From Thalassobacillus pellis (lineage in GTDB: Bacteria; Bacillota; Bacilli; Bacillales; Halobacillaceae), in assembly GCF_016908295.1 (NCBI RefSeq), contig NZ_JAFBDO010000006.1:100264-164263 (forward strand): a stretch of DNA of 64,000 nucleotides, written 5' to 3'. Below the pieces are notes generated by a model that worked only from the letters and a program-made list of their open reading frames with translations, was not told the origin of the DNA and searched no databases. The position numbers were made by a program, and so were the translations under genes. Positions 31,131 through 37,619 of this stretch are shown here, piece by piece (position 1 is the stretch's first letter; each line of letters begins with the position of its first letter).

Positions 31131-31185
31131 TGTGAACAGCATCACACCTGTGGAGGTAGACAAGCAGGGCCGCCTTTGCTAGTGT
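31131..31185 (+). promoter_or_regulatory. Class B promoter with CRP/FNR-type site
   Basis: TGTGAACAGCATCACA 31131-31146; TAGACA 31157-31162, 17-bp spacer, TAGTGT 31180-31185. Confidence 0.75.
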
Positions 31186-31218
31186 GGTGGCACCACGAGG
31201 AACGAAGGAGGCAGAAAC

Positions 31219-31488
31219 GTGCCGAAGCAATTCAGCCAGACGTACGGAAATGGTAGCGAGTTCCCCGTAATCTGCGAGGATTCGCGGAGGTGGAAGGATC
31301 GGGAAAAGACGGTCGGGGAAGCCCTCCAGGAAATGCAGTATCTCGGGCGTCTCCGGGACCGGAAGGGATGCCCGGTATGGAAAGTGAGCGGGAGCCTTCA
31401 GGCCGGGTGTGTCATTGTCACGCACCGGCACAAGCGGCACCGCATCGTCTACTACACTCGTGCCTGGCTGGAAAATCTGGGGCTTTGA
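31219..31488 (+). CDS. Small unknown protein, 89 aa
   Basis: Helix KTVGEALQEMQYLGRL, then strands GCPVWKVSGS, CVIVTHRHKRHRIVYY and an end helix RAWLENLGL. Basic face. GTG start after GAAGGAGG. Not recognised. Confidence 0.6.
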   Translation: MPKQFSQTYGNGSEFPVICEDSRRWKDREKTVGEALQEMQYLGRLRDRKGCPVWKVSGSLQAGCVIVTHRHKRHRIVYYTRAWLENLGL

Positions 31489-31552
31489 TCATTAATCTGA
31501 AGGAAACGGTTCATTCGGGTGACCAATGAGCGGCTTTCTTTGGAAATGATGT

Positions 31553-31590
31553 ACGAAAAGCGGGGGCTTATACGTCCCCGCTTTTCGTAG
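31553..31590 (+). terminator. Hairpin terminator
   Basis: ACGAAAAGCGGGG...CCCCGCTTTTCGT. Confidence 0.85.
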
Positions 31591-31631
31591 GTTTTAGGGA
31601 ATAATAAAATGTTTTCGTTTGTGCCGGCCAC

Positions 31632-31704
31632 GGATAAATCCGTTGGATTTATCCGACATGTCCTGATTGATCCCCGGACTTCGTCCAGAGATAAATCGAA
31701 CATG
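31632..31704 (+). repeat. DHR copy 13
   Basis: GGATAAATCC-GTT-GGATTTATCC; hairpin 2 left arm GATTGATCC, right AGATAAATC, tip GGACTTCGTCC. Confidence 0.9.
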
Positions 31705-31866
31705 CCGAGGGGAAGTGGGTATGGAGGACGAGGATTTGAAGCTTTGGTTCTCGATATACGCGGGCTACCAAGGGATGGGCTGCTTTTTTGTACGTCCTTG
31801 TCCCATTATGCCATGTGGAATGCTTGCCAAGCCCTGCTTGTGTGGTCGAAGTCACCCGTTGGACGG

Positions 31867-31895
31867 TGGACTTCTTCCACTCACGGGAGTAGTGT
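31867..31895 (+). promoter_or_regulatory. Promoter, class B-like
   Basis: TGGACT 31867-31872, 17-bp spacer, TAGTGT 31890-31895; a GTGGA-N5-TCCAC palindrome overlaps the -35 instead of a CRP-type site. Confidence 0.6.
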
Positions 31896-31937
31896 TGTAC
31901 CTGTCAGCGGGAAACACTTGTGGGAAAGGGGATACCC

Positions 31938-32186
31938 TTGCCATTGGAAACGAAGCATTACTTCAGCAAGAACGTACGGGACAAAAAGCGGGGCGACGTC
32001 GCCACCATGGATCCGGAAGAGGCGAAGCAGAAGATCCTTGAAGCTACCAGGGATCCTCAGGTCAAGGAGGTACGGGGACCTCAGAATCGTAAGGATCTGG
32101 ATCGTATGAAGGATCCCACTTACGTCTACTACAAGGATGGGACGGTGGTGATTTACTCCCCCTACACGGTCCATCGAGTGGTGTAA
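31938..32186 (+). CDS. Small unknown protein, 82 aa
   Basis: Charged N-terminal helix region (KHYFSKNVRDKKRGDV), then PEEAKQKILEATRDPQV and a C-terminal strand pair (TYVYYKDGTVVIYSPYTVHR). TTG start at 31938 after AAAGGGG; GTG 31920 is possible. Unknown. Confidence 0.5.
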   Translation: MPLETKHYFSKNVRDKKRGDVATMDPEEAKQKILEATRDPQVKEVRGPQNRKDLDRMKDPTYVYYKDGTVVIYSPYTVHRVV

Positions 32187-32226
32187 AGCTACGGTCTCGA
32201 CCTTAGCTAAGAAAGATGGTTGAAAA

Positions 32227-32262
32227 GCAAACGGAGGATTCTTTGCGGAATCCTCCGTTTGC
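32227..32262 (+). terminator. Hairpin terminator
   Basis: GCAAACGGAGGATTC...GAATCCTCCGTTTGC. Confidence 0.85.
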
Positions 32263-32307
32263 GACAAGGGGTAGGGAGGCAAGTCACCTGTTTCCATCTT
32301 AATTGAC

Positions 32308-32336
32308 TTGCACAAGGACCACCTGCCCTGTAAGGT
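32308..32336 (+). promoter_or_regulatory. Class B promoter
   Basis: TTGCAC 32308-32313, 17-bp spacer, TAAGGT 32331-32336, leader TGTTCCTGTCCGGG; only a half CRP-type site (GTCAC) upstream. Confidence 0.7.
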
Positions 32337-32376
32337 TGTTCCTGTCCGGGTACGACAGATCGAAGAAGGTGAACAG

Positions 32377-32550
32377 ATGGCCTCGATTAACGACATTCTG
32401 AAGTTCCTCCAGGAAACGGGAAGGGCCCGGCGTGGGGTCACGCTCATTTCGGATGGGGAGTGGATCACGGCAGTATGGCCATCGGGAAAGAAGGCTTCGA
32501 CTGCCCTCAAGGGGAGTATCCAAGCGATTGTAGAAAGGCTGGGCCTTTAG
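32377..32550 (+). CDS. Small unknown protein, 57 aa
   Basis: MASINDILKFLQETGRARRG, strands GVTLISDGEWITAVWPSGKK and end helix SIQAIVERLGL. Closest in layout to 24272 and 25452. Start after GAAGAAGGTG. Confidence 0.6.
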   Translation: MASINDILKFLQETGRARRGVTLISDGEWITAVWPSGKKASTALKGSIQAIVERLGL

Positions 32551-32610
32551 GGAACGGCCAAAGGGATGCTTGATTAGTCCCTTAAGAGACGTTCGAGAAG
32601 TGAAGAAAGC

Positions 32611-32649
32611 GGAAAGGGATCGTCCTATAGTGGAGGATGTTCCCTTTCC
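32611..32649 (+). terminator. Hairpin terminator
   Basis: GGAAAGGGATCGTCC...GGAGGATGTTCCCTTTCC. Confidence 0.7.
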
Positions 32650-32729
32650 TGCTTTATAGGTGTGATGTTATCGTGTGGAGAATAGGTTGTGACCGTTGTT
32701 ATTTTTTAGCCTTTTGCTCTACCGGTCCC

Positions 32730-32805
32730 GGATAAATCCAGATATGCCTATATCCGGATTTATCCGACATGTCTCGATTGATCCTGGCGGATAAATCGAA
32801 CATGT
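32730..32805 (+). repeat. DHR copy 14
   Basis: GGATAAATCC/GGATTTATCC with tip GATATGCCTATATC; short-loop hairpin 2; ACATGTCTCG instead of ACATGTCCTG. Confidence 0.9.
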
Positions 32806-33240
32806 CGTTGTCGGTGGCGATACGTCTGTCGTGATGGGATGATCGGCATTTGCTGCGCTCCTTCGGTTTTTAGGGGCTTCTCCTATTCGCCCGTCCTCTT
32901 TTTCGAGTATATCCCGTTGTGCCTCCCGGTCAAGGGGCTTTCGCGGCATATCCTCGCTGCGCTGCGGTATTCCACGATCCCCTTGCCCGTCCAGCACGCC
33001 GGGAAGGGAATCGGTGAGAGGACGGGGAAAAAAGGCGGAGACCCACTTTGGGGTTCCGCTCGTTTTTATCTGCGGAGGGTCTGCAAAACGCTGGCTATGG
33101 CGACAGGGAGGGGAGAGCAGTCCCCTATAAGTGGGCTACTCTCCCCAGGACACCGTCCACTCTACCAGCGCTATCGACCAAGTCAAATCAGGATAAGAGG
33201 GTGTAAGGCAAGTCACACTCGACTTTTTTATTCATCCCTG
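32806..33240. other. Gene-free stretch with structured repeat II
   Basis: Structured repeat II copy 2, a GCTGGCTA box (about 33091) and a CRP-like TGTAAGGCAAGTCACA (33202-33217) 59 nt upstream of the next -35. On the minus strand a 29-codon frame (ATG about 32856) with GGAG runs through DHR 14; probably fortuitous. Confidence 0.45.
32866..33045 (-). repeat. Structured repeat II, copy 2, with minus-strand promoter
   Basis: GCCCGTCCTC/GAGGACGGG pair and minus promoter TTGACC (32933-32928), 16-bp spacer, TATACT (32911-32906), as at 12780-12960. Confidence 0.55.
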
Positions 33241-33241
33241 C

Positions 33242-33305
33242 CCTGCGAAACGCAGAGAACCGCAGGTCAGAGGCTTTTGACATCGGGAGGTGGAAGGGGT
33301 AATGT
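33242..33305 (+). promoter_or_regulatory. Class A promoter
   Basis: CCTGCG 33242-33247 and CGCAGGTC 33261-33268, TTGACA 33277-33282, 17-bp spacer, TAATGT 33300-33305. Confidence 0.7.
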
Positions 33306-33340
33306 TTCCCTTGTCCGAACAACAGGCAGGAGAGAGCTTC

Positions 33341-33586
33341 ATGATAGCCATTCAGATAGTGAACGGAACGTTTACTCAAATCGCGCTATCCGATGATCCG
33401 TCAGAGCGTGCCAGAACCATTCAGGCGGTTGTCGGTAAGAAACCGGCATGCACCATCCTCTCGGGTGGGCGGGTCCAGCATTTCGGCAAGGGTGTCGCTC
33501 TCATCACCGGTCGAAATCGATCGGGTCTCACACGGGCTCAGATCAATCTTACGGAGAGGGAATGGCGTCAGCGACACCCCTGGTGA
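33341..33586 (+). CDS. Small unknown protein, 81 aa
   Basis: Starts MIAIQIVNGTFTQIALSDDP, then RARTIQAVVGKKPACTILSG and a basic end (REWRQRHPW). Start after GGCAGGAGAG. Compact alpha/beta; not recognised. Confidence 0.6.
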   Translation: MIAIQIVNGTFTQIALSDDPSERARTIQAVVGKKPACTILSGGRVQHFGKGVALITGRNRSGLTRAQINLTEREWRQRHPW

Positions 33587-33664
33587 ACTAGAGGGGTCTT
33601 TCCAAAGTCTTAACCCTTTTAGGGGGTGGAACAGGAAAAAAATCCAAGCAGTCGTATAGACAGT

Positions 33665-33698
33665 AAACGGCCTATCGCCTCAGGTGATAGGCCGTTTT
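33665..33698 (+). terminator. Rho-independent terminator
   Basis: AAACGGCCTATCGCC...GGTGATAGGCCGTTTT. Confidence 0.9.
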
Positions 33699-33751
33699 CG
33701 TGGATTTTAGAGTTCTCTCCTTGAATGTACGGCACGTGTTTCTGCGGCTCC

Positions 33752-33767
33752 AGATAAATCGAACATG
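33752..33767 (+). repeat. Truncated DHR, copy 15
   Basis: Only AGATAAATCGAACATG remains: the first and last GATAAATC arms appear fused, as a deletion between the two direct-repeat arms would give. Confidence 0.7.
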
Positions 33768-33790
33768 GTTAAACACGGTACAACGAGGAA

Positions 33791-33818
33791 GGGTCCCCAC
33801 CAATTATGACGGGGACCC
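33791..33818. terminator. Hairpin terminator
   Basis: GGGTCCCC...GGGGACCC between DHR 15 and the minus-strand gene. Confidence 0.7.
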
Positions 33819-33841
33819 TCGACCTGCTCATCCATGAAACC

Positions 33842-34105
33842 TCAACGGGAAACCACTTTGGCTCCAGAGCGGGGGTGCACCTTTGCCCCTCGATAGGCGA
33901 CGACCACCGATGCTCGACCGGCATACACCACCGAACCGGAACGGGCATGCACTTTCGACCCTCGCCCGGCGACAACCACTGCCCCGGCCTTCGCGAATAC
34001 GGTGATGGCGGCAGCCACCCGAAAGTCTCCGTTCTTTACGGCGATTTCCCTTACGCCTGCCTGGATGGCCCGCTCCAACGCTTCCTGCGTGGTGACCGTG
34101 CGCAT
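33842..34105 (-). CDS. Beta-helix-like repeat protein, 87 aa
   Basis: MRTVTTQEALERAIQAGVRE, then short repeats GSKVHARSGSVVYAGRASVV. A reduced paralogue of 13522-14205. ATG after GGAAGG. Own promoter TTGACA-N17-TAAGGT. Confidence 0.65.
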   Translation of the reverse strand: MRTVTTQEALERAIQAGVREIAVKNGDFRVAAAITVFAKAGAVVVAGRGSKVHARSGSVVYAGRASVVVAYRGAKVHPRSGAKVVSR

Positions 34106-34142
34106 CTCGTTTCCTTCCGCACTTTTTGCGCTGACAAGGAAG

Positions 34143-34230
34143 ACCTTACACGATGGCCTCCCCCTTGTCAAAAGGGTGGTGACCGGCGGTTTTTTCGGTC
34201 CTGGACACGGAGCGACGATCCGTGTAGAGT
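34143..34230. promoter_or_regulatory. Divergent promoters
   Basis: Minus TTGACA (34171-34166), 17-bp spacer, TAAGGT (34148-34143). Plus TGGACA (34202-34207), 17-bp spacer, TAGAGT (34225-34230), leader GGTGCTTGTTCCGG. Confidence 0.7.
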
Positions 34231-34276
34231 GGTGCTTGTTCCGGTGAGCACCGGAAAAACAGAAAGGGTTTCTGCT

Positions 34277-34540
34277 ATGCCGTCCAATCCTCGGGCAACG
34301 ATGAGCCATGCGGCCGAACACCTTGCTTATCAGCGTGCTTGTAAGGCGACCTATGACGGAACGGAGATTTCCTTTACCGGTCCGGACGGGTATGCTTACA
34401 CCATCCAACACCGAAGCGGAGATACCTACACCCTGCAAGGCCCCGACTTTTCGGCTGCGCTTGATCTCTCGCACATGATGGGCGAGAATAACGGCGTTTG
34501 GCTGGCGAACGCCGCTTTGGCGAAGATTCGGCGCCGGTAA
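34277..34540 (+). CDS. Small unknown protein, 87 aa
   Basis: Helical N-terminus (RATMSHAAEHLAYQRACKAT), strands (EISFTGPDGYAYTIQHR, TYTLQGPDFS) and an end helix. Start after AAAGGG. Its terminator stem overlaps the next promoter (34550-34578). Unknown. Confidence 0.6.
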   Translation: MPSNPRATMSHAAEHLAYQRACKATYDGTEISFTGPDGYAYTIQHRSGDTYTLQGPDFSAALDLSHMMGENNGVWLANAALAKIRRR

Positions 34541-34549
34541 TCGTCCGGA

Positions 34550-34587
34550 GATGTCCGCTTGCATGGCAGGCGGACATCCGGTAAGCT
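34550..34587 (+). promoter_or_regulatory. Promoter inside a terminator hairpin
   Basis: Stem GATGTCCGC...GCGGACATC (34550-34578) contains TTGCAT (34559-34564); 17-bp spacer; TAAGCT 34582-34587. Confidence 0.65.
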
Positions 34588-34626
34588 AGTCCCTATCAGC
34601 CCGCCAAACGAGGAAGTGAGGTTTTC

Positions 34627-34842
34627 ATGGAGCTTTTCGAGACGGACCGCGCCGCCATTCGTTCGGATCTGGGACAGGCGGTGAAGCTTGAAGTTGGTAC
34701 GTATATCCGCTACCTGAACGACTACGGGAACCGGCTGCGGAATCGGGCGGCCCACTACGAGCACCCCGAGATTGCGTTCCCCTATCTCCTTGCTTATGCG
34801 GAGGAGGTGCGGAAGGAGCTCACGGGAGACGATTCCCAGTAA
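34627..34842 (+). CDS. Small unknown protein, 71 aa
   Basis: All-helical: LFETDRAAIRSDLGQAVKLE, VGTYIRYLNDYGNRLRNRAA and YLLAYAEEVRKEL. Start after GAGGAAGTGAGG. Last gene of the island. Unknown. Confidence 0.6.
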   Translation: MELFETDRAAIRSDLGQAVKLEVGTYIRYLNDYGNRLRNRAAHYEHPEIAFPYLLAYAEEVRKELTGDDSQ

Positions 34843-34860
34843 GGAGGGAATTGCAAGTAT

Positions 34861-34902
34861 CCACGAAAGCGGGGGAGGGTTCGTCCCACCCGCTTTCGTG
34901 GG
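34861..34902 (+). terminator. Hairpin terminator at the island's right end
   Basis: CCACGAAAGCGGG...CCCGCTTTCGTGG. Confidence 0.85.
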
Positions 34903-35196
34903 AGGAGGCTTTTCCTTTTTCCTTGGTTCTCTGTCTCTTATCTTGTTAGAAGCGGAATTTTTTAAGGGATTGGGAGAAAGTAGGGGGATAATTTGAGGTT
35001 TCTTTCTTTTTCTTCTTTCGTTTTCGAAGAAGCCATACGAAAGGAAAAAGGGAGCTAAGCGAGAAGCGGAATTTTGCTGGTCGGTCTATTGGAAATGCTA
35101 CAGAGCGCACTTATACAAACTCGATGTCCTTTGAACCCGGATTCCTTTTGGTTTTTTTTACCAGTAGCATCCATGGGCCCAAAGGACAAGGGCGCT
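34903..35196. other. Gene-free junction
   Basis: AT-richer again. AGAAGCGGAATTTT occurs twice (34949, 35062). Separates the island from the relaxase gene. Confidence 0.4.
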
Positions 35197-35985
35197 TTAT
35201 TTTTTTCGGCCATGCCCCGCGGATTCCCGCGTGGGCACGGGCGTGTCGGTGTTCTGTACTTGTGTTTTCCGTTCCAACGCTAACGCAGTGATAAGCGCAT
35301 TATAGGCCAGTCGTTCCCGATTGATTTGCCCCCGGTCGCTGATGATTCCTTGTTTTTCCATCGCATGCGCGACGTGCCCCAGGTGAATCGTCGGCAACAG
35401 GGGGAGGTTCCGTTCGCGGTGGGAAAGGTGGGTGATTTGTTGTTCGATGCCGGCCGCCCCTAAGGCCTGATTGACATATTCTGCCCATCGCTTTCGCCAC
35501 TCCAGCAACAGCCTTCGATGGTTCCACTCCCGGTTTTTCCTGGTGAATCCCGTTGGAGAGATTTCTCTTGTCGGCAATAGGACATGCACGTGGGGGTTGT
35601 GGGCTTCATCGCGGTGGATCGCCAGGTCGGCCACCATCCCCAGAGCTACCAATACCTCTTGAACAAACGTTTGACTTAATCGCCGCTGTTGGGGAGGAGG
35701 GAGCTCAATCGGGAGCGCGATGTTGATTTCTCGAGCGACTTGGGCATTTTTGCGTGTCTCCGCTTTCTCGACGGCATTCCACAGCTGTTGGCGATCCTGC
35801 ACCCATGCAGGAGCATGCGGCGGTGCGAGAATACACGTTTCCGGGCGGACTTTCCGCGGGTAATATTTCGTTTCTCCGGTGCGTTCCTCTCGTAAACGTT
35901 CTCCGGAACGATAGCTTGCGGCGGCCACGGCCGACTGGCCTTTGCTGCGGGAGAGCATTTGGACGGAAAAATGATAAATGGCCAT
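35197..35985 (-). CDS. MobA/MobL family relaxase, short form
   Basis: 262 residues. MAIYHFSVQMLSRSKGQSAV and AAASYRSGERL are the classic MobA/MobL start, and HRDEAHNPHVHVLLPTR is the metal-binding HxH motif. The enzyme nicks oriT and leads the strand in transfer. Family members usually run to 400-700 residues with a helicase or unknown C-terminal part; this one ends soon after the catalytic domain, just where the island begins. It may be truncated or a natural short form. Start after GAGGAGG. Confidence 0.85.
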   Translation of the reverse strand: MAIYHFSVQMLSRSKGQSAVAAASYRSGERLREERTGETKYYPRKVRPETCILAPPHAPAWVQDRQQLWNAVEKAETRKNAQVAREINIALPIELPPPQQRRLSQTFVQEVLVALGMVADLAIHRDEAHNPHVHVLLPTREISPTGFTRKNREWNHRRLLLEWRKRWAEYVNQALGAAGIEQQITHLSHRERNLPLLPTIHLGHVAHAMEKQGIISDRGQINRERLAYNALITALALERKTQVQNTDTPVPTRESAGHGRKK

Positions 35986-36052
35986 GAACCCTCCTCTTTT
36001 CTTCCACATTTCCGAAACTTCTTATCCATGTTCTCTTTCCGGTAGAAAGGGG

Positions 36053-37111
36053 TTAGGTGTTCAGTAGTTGTTTGGTCACTTCCATCAGCTGCATGCTGGT
36101 CGCTTTGCTTCTTCGCCCCATGCCGCATGCACAGGCAACGTCGATTGTCCGGCCACACAACGTTTCTATGGTAGCCAGTATGGCTTTCAACTCGGCAATT
36201 TCCCGGCGTTCATGGACCAATCCGGCTACGATCCGTGTCGTTTCTGGGATCTGCAGCTTTTTTAACGGCAGATAGAACGTTTTTTCCAATTTGGGAGGGA
36301 TATTCCCTTCCGCCAAGGGGAGGTGGATATAGCCCAACTGGTGGGTACGCGGCCAATGGTCGATCAGTTGATGGATGAAAGCGACCATCGGTTCAAGCGA
36401 TAACGGGTGGGTCAAGGAGGTATTGTTCAAGTCTCCATAACACATATGAATGCCGATCGTCACCGGAGGATGGATATTCCTCACCAGATGCAGGACACTC
36501 TCCATCGCCAGGTCGGCTTGACCTTGATAGACCAGCGCCGTTTCCGCAGGTATTTCGATTTGAATCGTGACATCCTCTCCCGCTATCCTTACGATTTCAT
36601 TCACTTCATACGCCAGCCGTTGATTAAACAGGCTATAATACGTGTTCAGCTGGTCTTCTTCCAGCATATGCAGGACGAGCGCCATCCCGGTAGGAACGCC
36701 TACCTGGAAGGGGAGATCCCTTACGTGGTGATCCTCCCGTAATTGTTGAAAAATCGGATAGTTTCGCTCGAAAAACTCGTGGTAATGAAAATTCAAGTGT
36801 TTGCCTATCACCTCCGGGGCATGTTTGGGACGTACCTTATACAACGTGTCATAGTCAAGCGGGAAGCCGTTTTCTCCTAATTTCCCTTTTTGGATGACTT
36901 CCCAATGGTTGTCATCGGCAATACACTGATCGATGGCCACCATCGCCCAGGCCGATCGATCGCCATTCGGATACCTGTTGGACTTTTCTCCGATCTCTCC
37001 ATCCGGCAGCCCCATCAAGTCCCCTTGAAAGGTGGTCAATGCGTGGTCCATGGCCATGGTTTCATTTTCAAATGGCAAACTGCCGACTATCAAAACATTT
37101 CTTTTTCCCAC
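36053..37111 (-). CDS. MetE-like methyltransferase (C-terminal catalytic half)
   Basis: 352 residues related to cobalamin-independent methionine synthase. IGIHMCYGDLNN is the zinc His-x-Cys motif, and DVACACGMGRRS matches the late zinc Cys region. The N-terminal half of MetE is absent, as in stand-alone MetE-like enzymes that may use another methyl donor. It sits with a P450 and a PrnB-like haem protein, so a methyl transfer in a specialised pathway is possible. GTG start after AAAGGAG. Confidence 0.75.
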   Translation of the reverse strand: MGKRNVLIVGSLPFENETMAMDHALTTFQGDLMGLPDGEIGEKSNRYPNGDRSAWAMVAIDQCIADDNHWEVIQKGKLGENGFPLDYDTLYKVRPKHAPEVIGKHLNFHYHEFFERNYPIFQQLREDHHVRDLPFQVGVPTGMALVLHMLEEDQLNTYYSLFNQRLAYEVNEIVRIAGEDVTIQIEIPAETALVYQGQADLAMESVLHLVRNIHPPVTIGIHMCYGDLNNTSLTHPLSLEPMVAFIHQLIDHWPRTHQLGYIHLPLAEGNIPPKLEKTFYLPLKKLQIPETTRIVAGLVHERREIAELKAILATIETLCGRTIDVACACGMGRRSKATSMQLMEVTKQLLNT

Positions 37112-37205
37112 TCCAATATCTCCTTTTTCTGTTCCTTTAATGACCTAAAGTTTGTGTTTATATAGTGCTGGGGAGTTCGTTCTGATAACACCGAACATTC
37201 TCCAA

Positions 37206-37601
37206 TCAGTCATAGAATTTGACCTTTCCATCATTGTAATCGTCATAACGCACCACAAAGAATTCCGCCTTATCATTCGAACCGTCGACAAAGCTATTAA
37301 TATCCCTGAATATTTCCTCATCCCCATAGCCAAAAGATCTCGTATCGACTAAGTCGTCATTTTCCGAGCCCGGATCGTACTCCCATAATTGAACTTCGGT
37401 ATAAAAATTGCAATTTGACTTGATCATAAAATCTCCGCCGGTGGAAGAGACTTTTTTCGTAACCCACAGGTAACCATCCTTTAACTCGAAAGGTTCGGTA
37501 GTTACGTAGTCCCAACTACCATTCCCGGCAGCATCAGCGGATGAAATAGGGAGTATGAGGGCACAGGCAAGTGCGACGAGTGACAAAATAATTTTTTTCA
37601 A
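37206..37601 (-). CDS. Small secreted protein, family S copy 1
   Basis: 131 residues with signal peptide (to ISSADA). The mature protein starts AGNGSWDY and carries STGGDF, LWEYDPGSENDDLV, FVDGSND and ends VKFYD. Four more intact paralogues lie at 52.9-57.3 kb. The family is not recognised; predicted beta-rich, acidic, secreted monomer. TTG start after GGAGGAAA. It is inserted between the MetE-like and P450 genes. Confidence 0.7.
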   Translation of the reverse strand: MKKIILSLVALACALILPISSADAAGNGSWDYVTTEPFELKDGYLWVTKKVSSTGGDFMIKSNCNFYTEVQLWEYDPGSENDDLVDTRSFGYGDEEIFRDINSFVDGSNDKAEFFVVRYDDYNDGKVKFYD

Positions 37602-37619
37602 AGTAAATTTCCTCCTCTC

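Noticed and set aside
16063..32805. Minus-strand micro-ORF MFDLSFDEVRG inside DHR copies
   Set aside because: The frame follows from the conserved arms; it has no ribosome site and differs or shifts in short-loop copies, so structure and not coding explains it.
16063..33767. CRISPR array
   Set aside because: The repeats are 63-89 bp, imperfect, 0.8-2.5 kb apart and separated by genes; no cas genes.
16063..33767. Calling the array an integron
   Set aside because: No integrase or attI is in the window and the repeat lacks the integron core GTTRRRY pattern; only the general design is similar.
8791..34902. Prophage
   Set aside because: No capsid, tail, terminase, portal, lysis or integrase genes despite phage-like small genes.
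8285..35196. Island as a pure assembly chimera
   Set aside because: Not excluded, but the lipoprotein homology with the conjugation operon (29856 and 44349) argues for a biological link.
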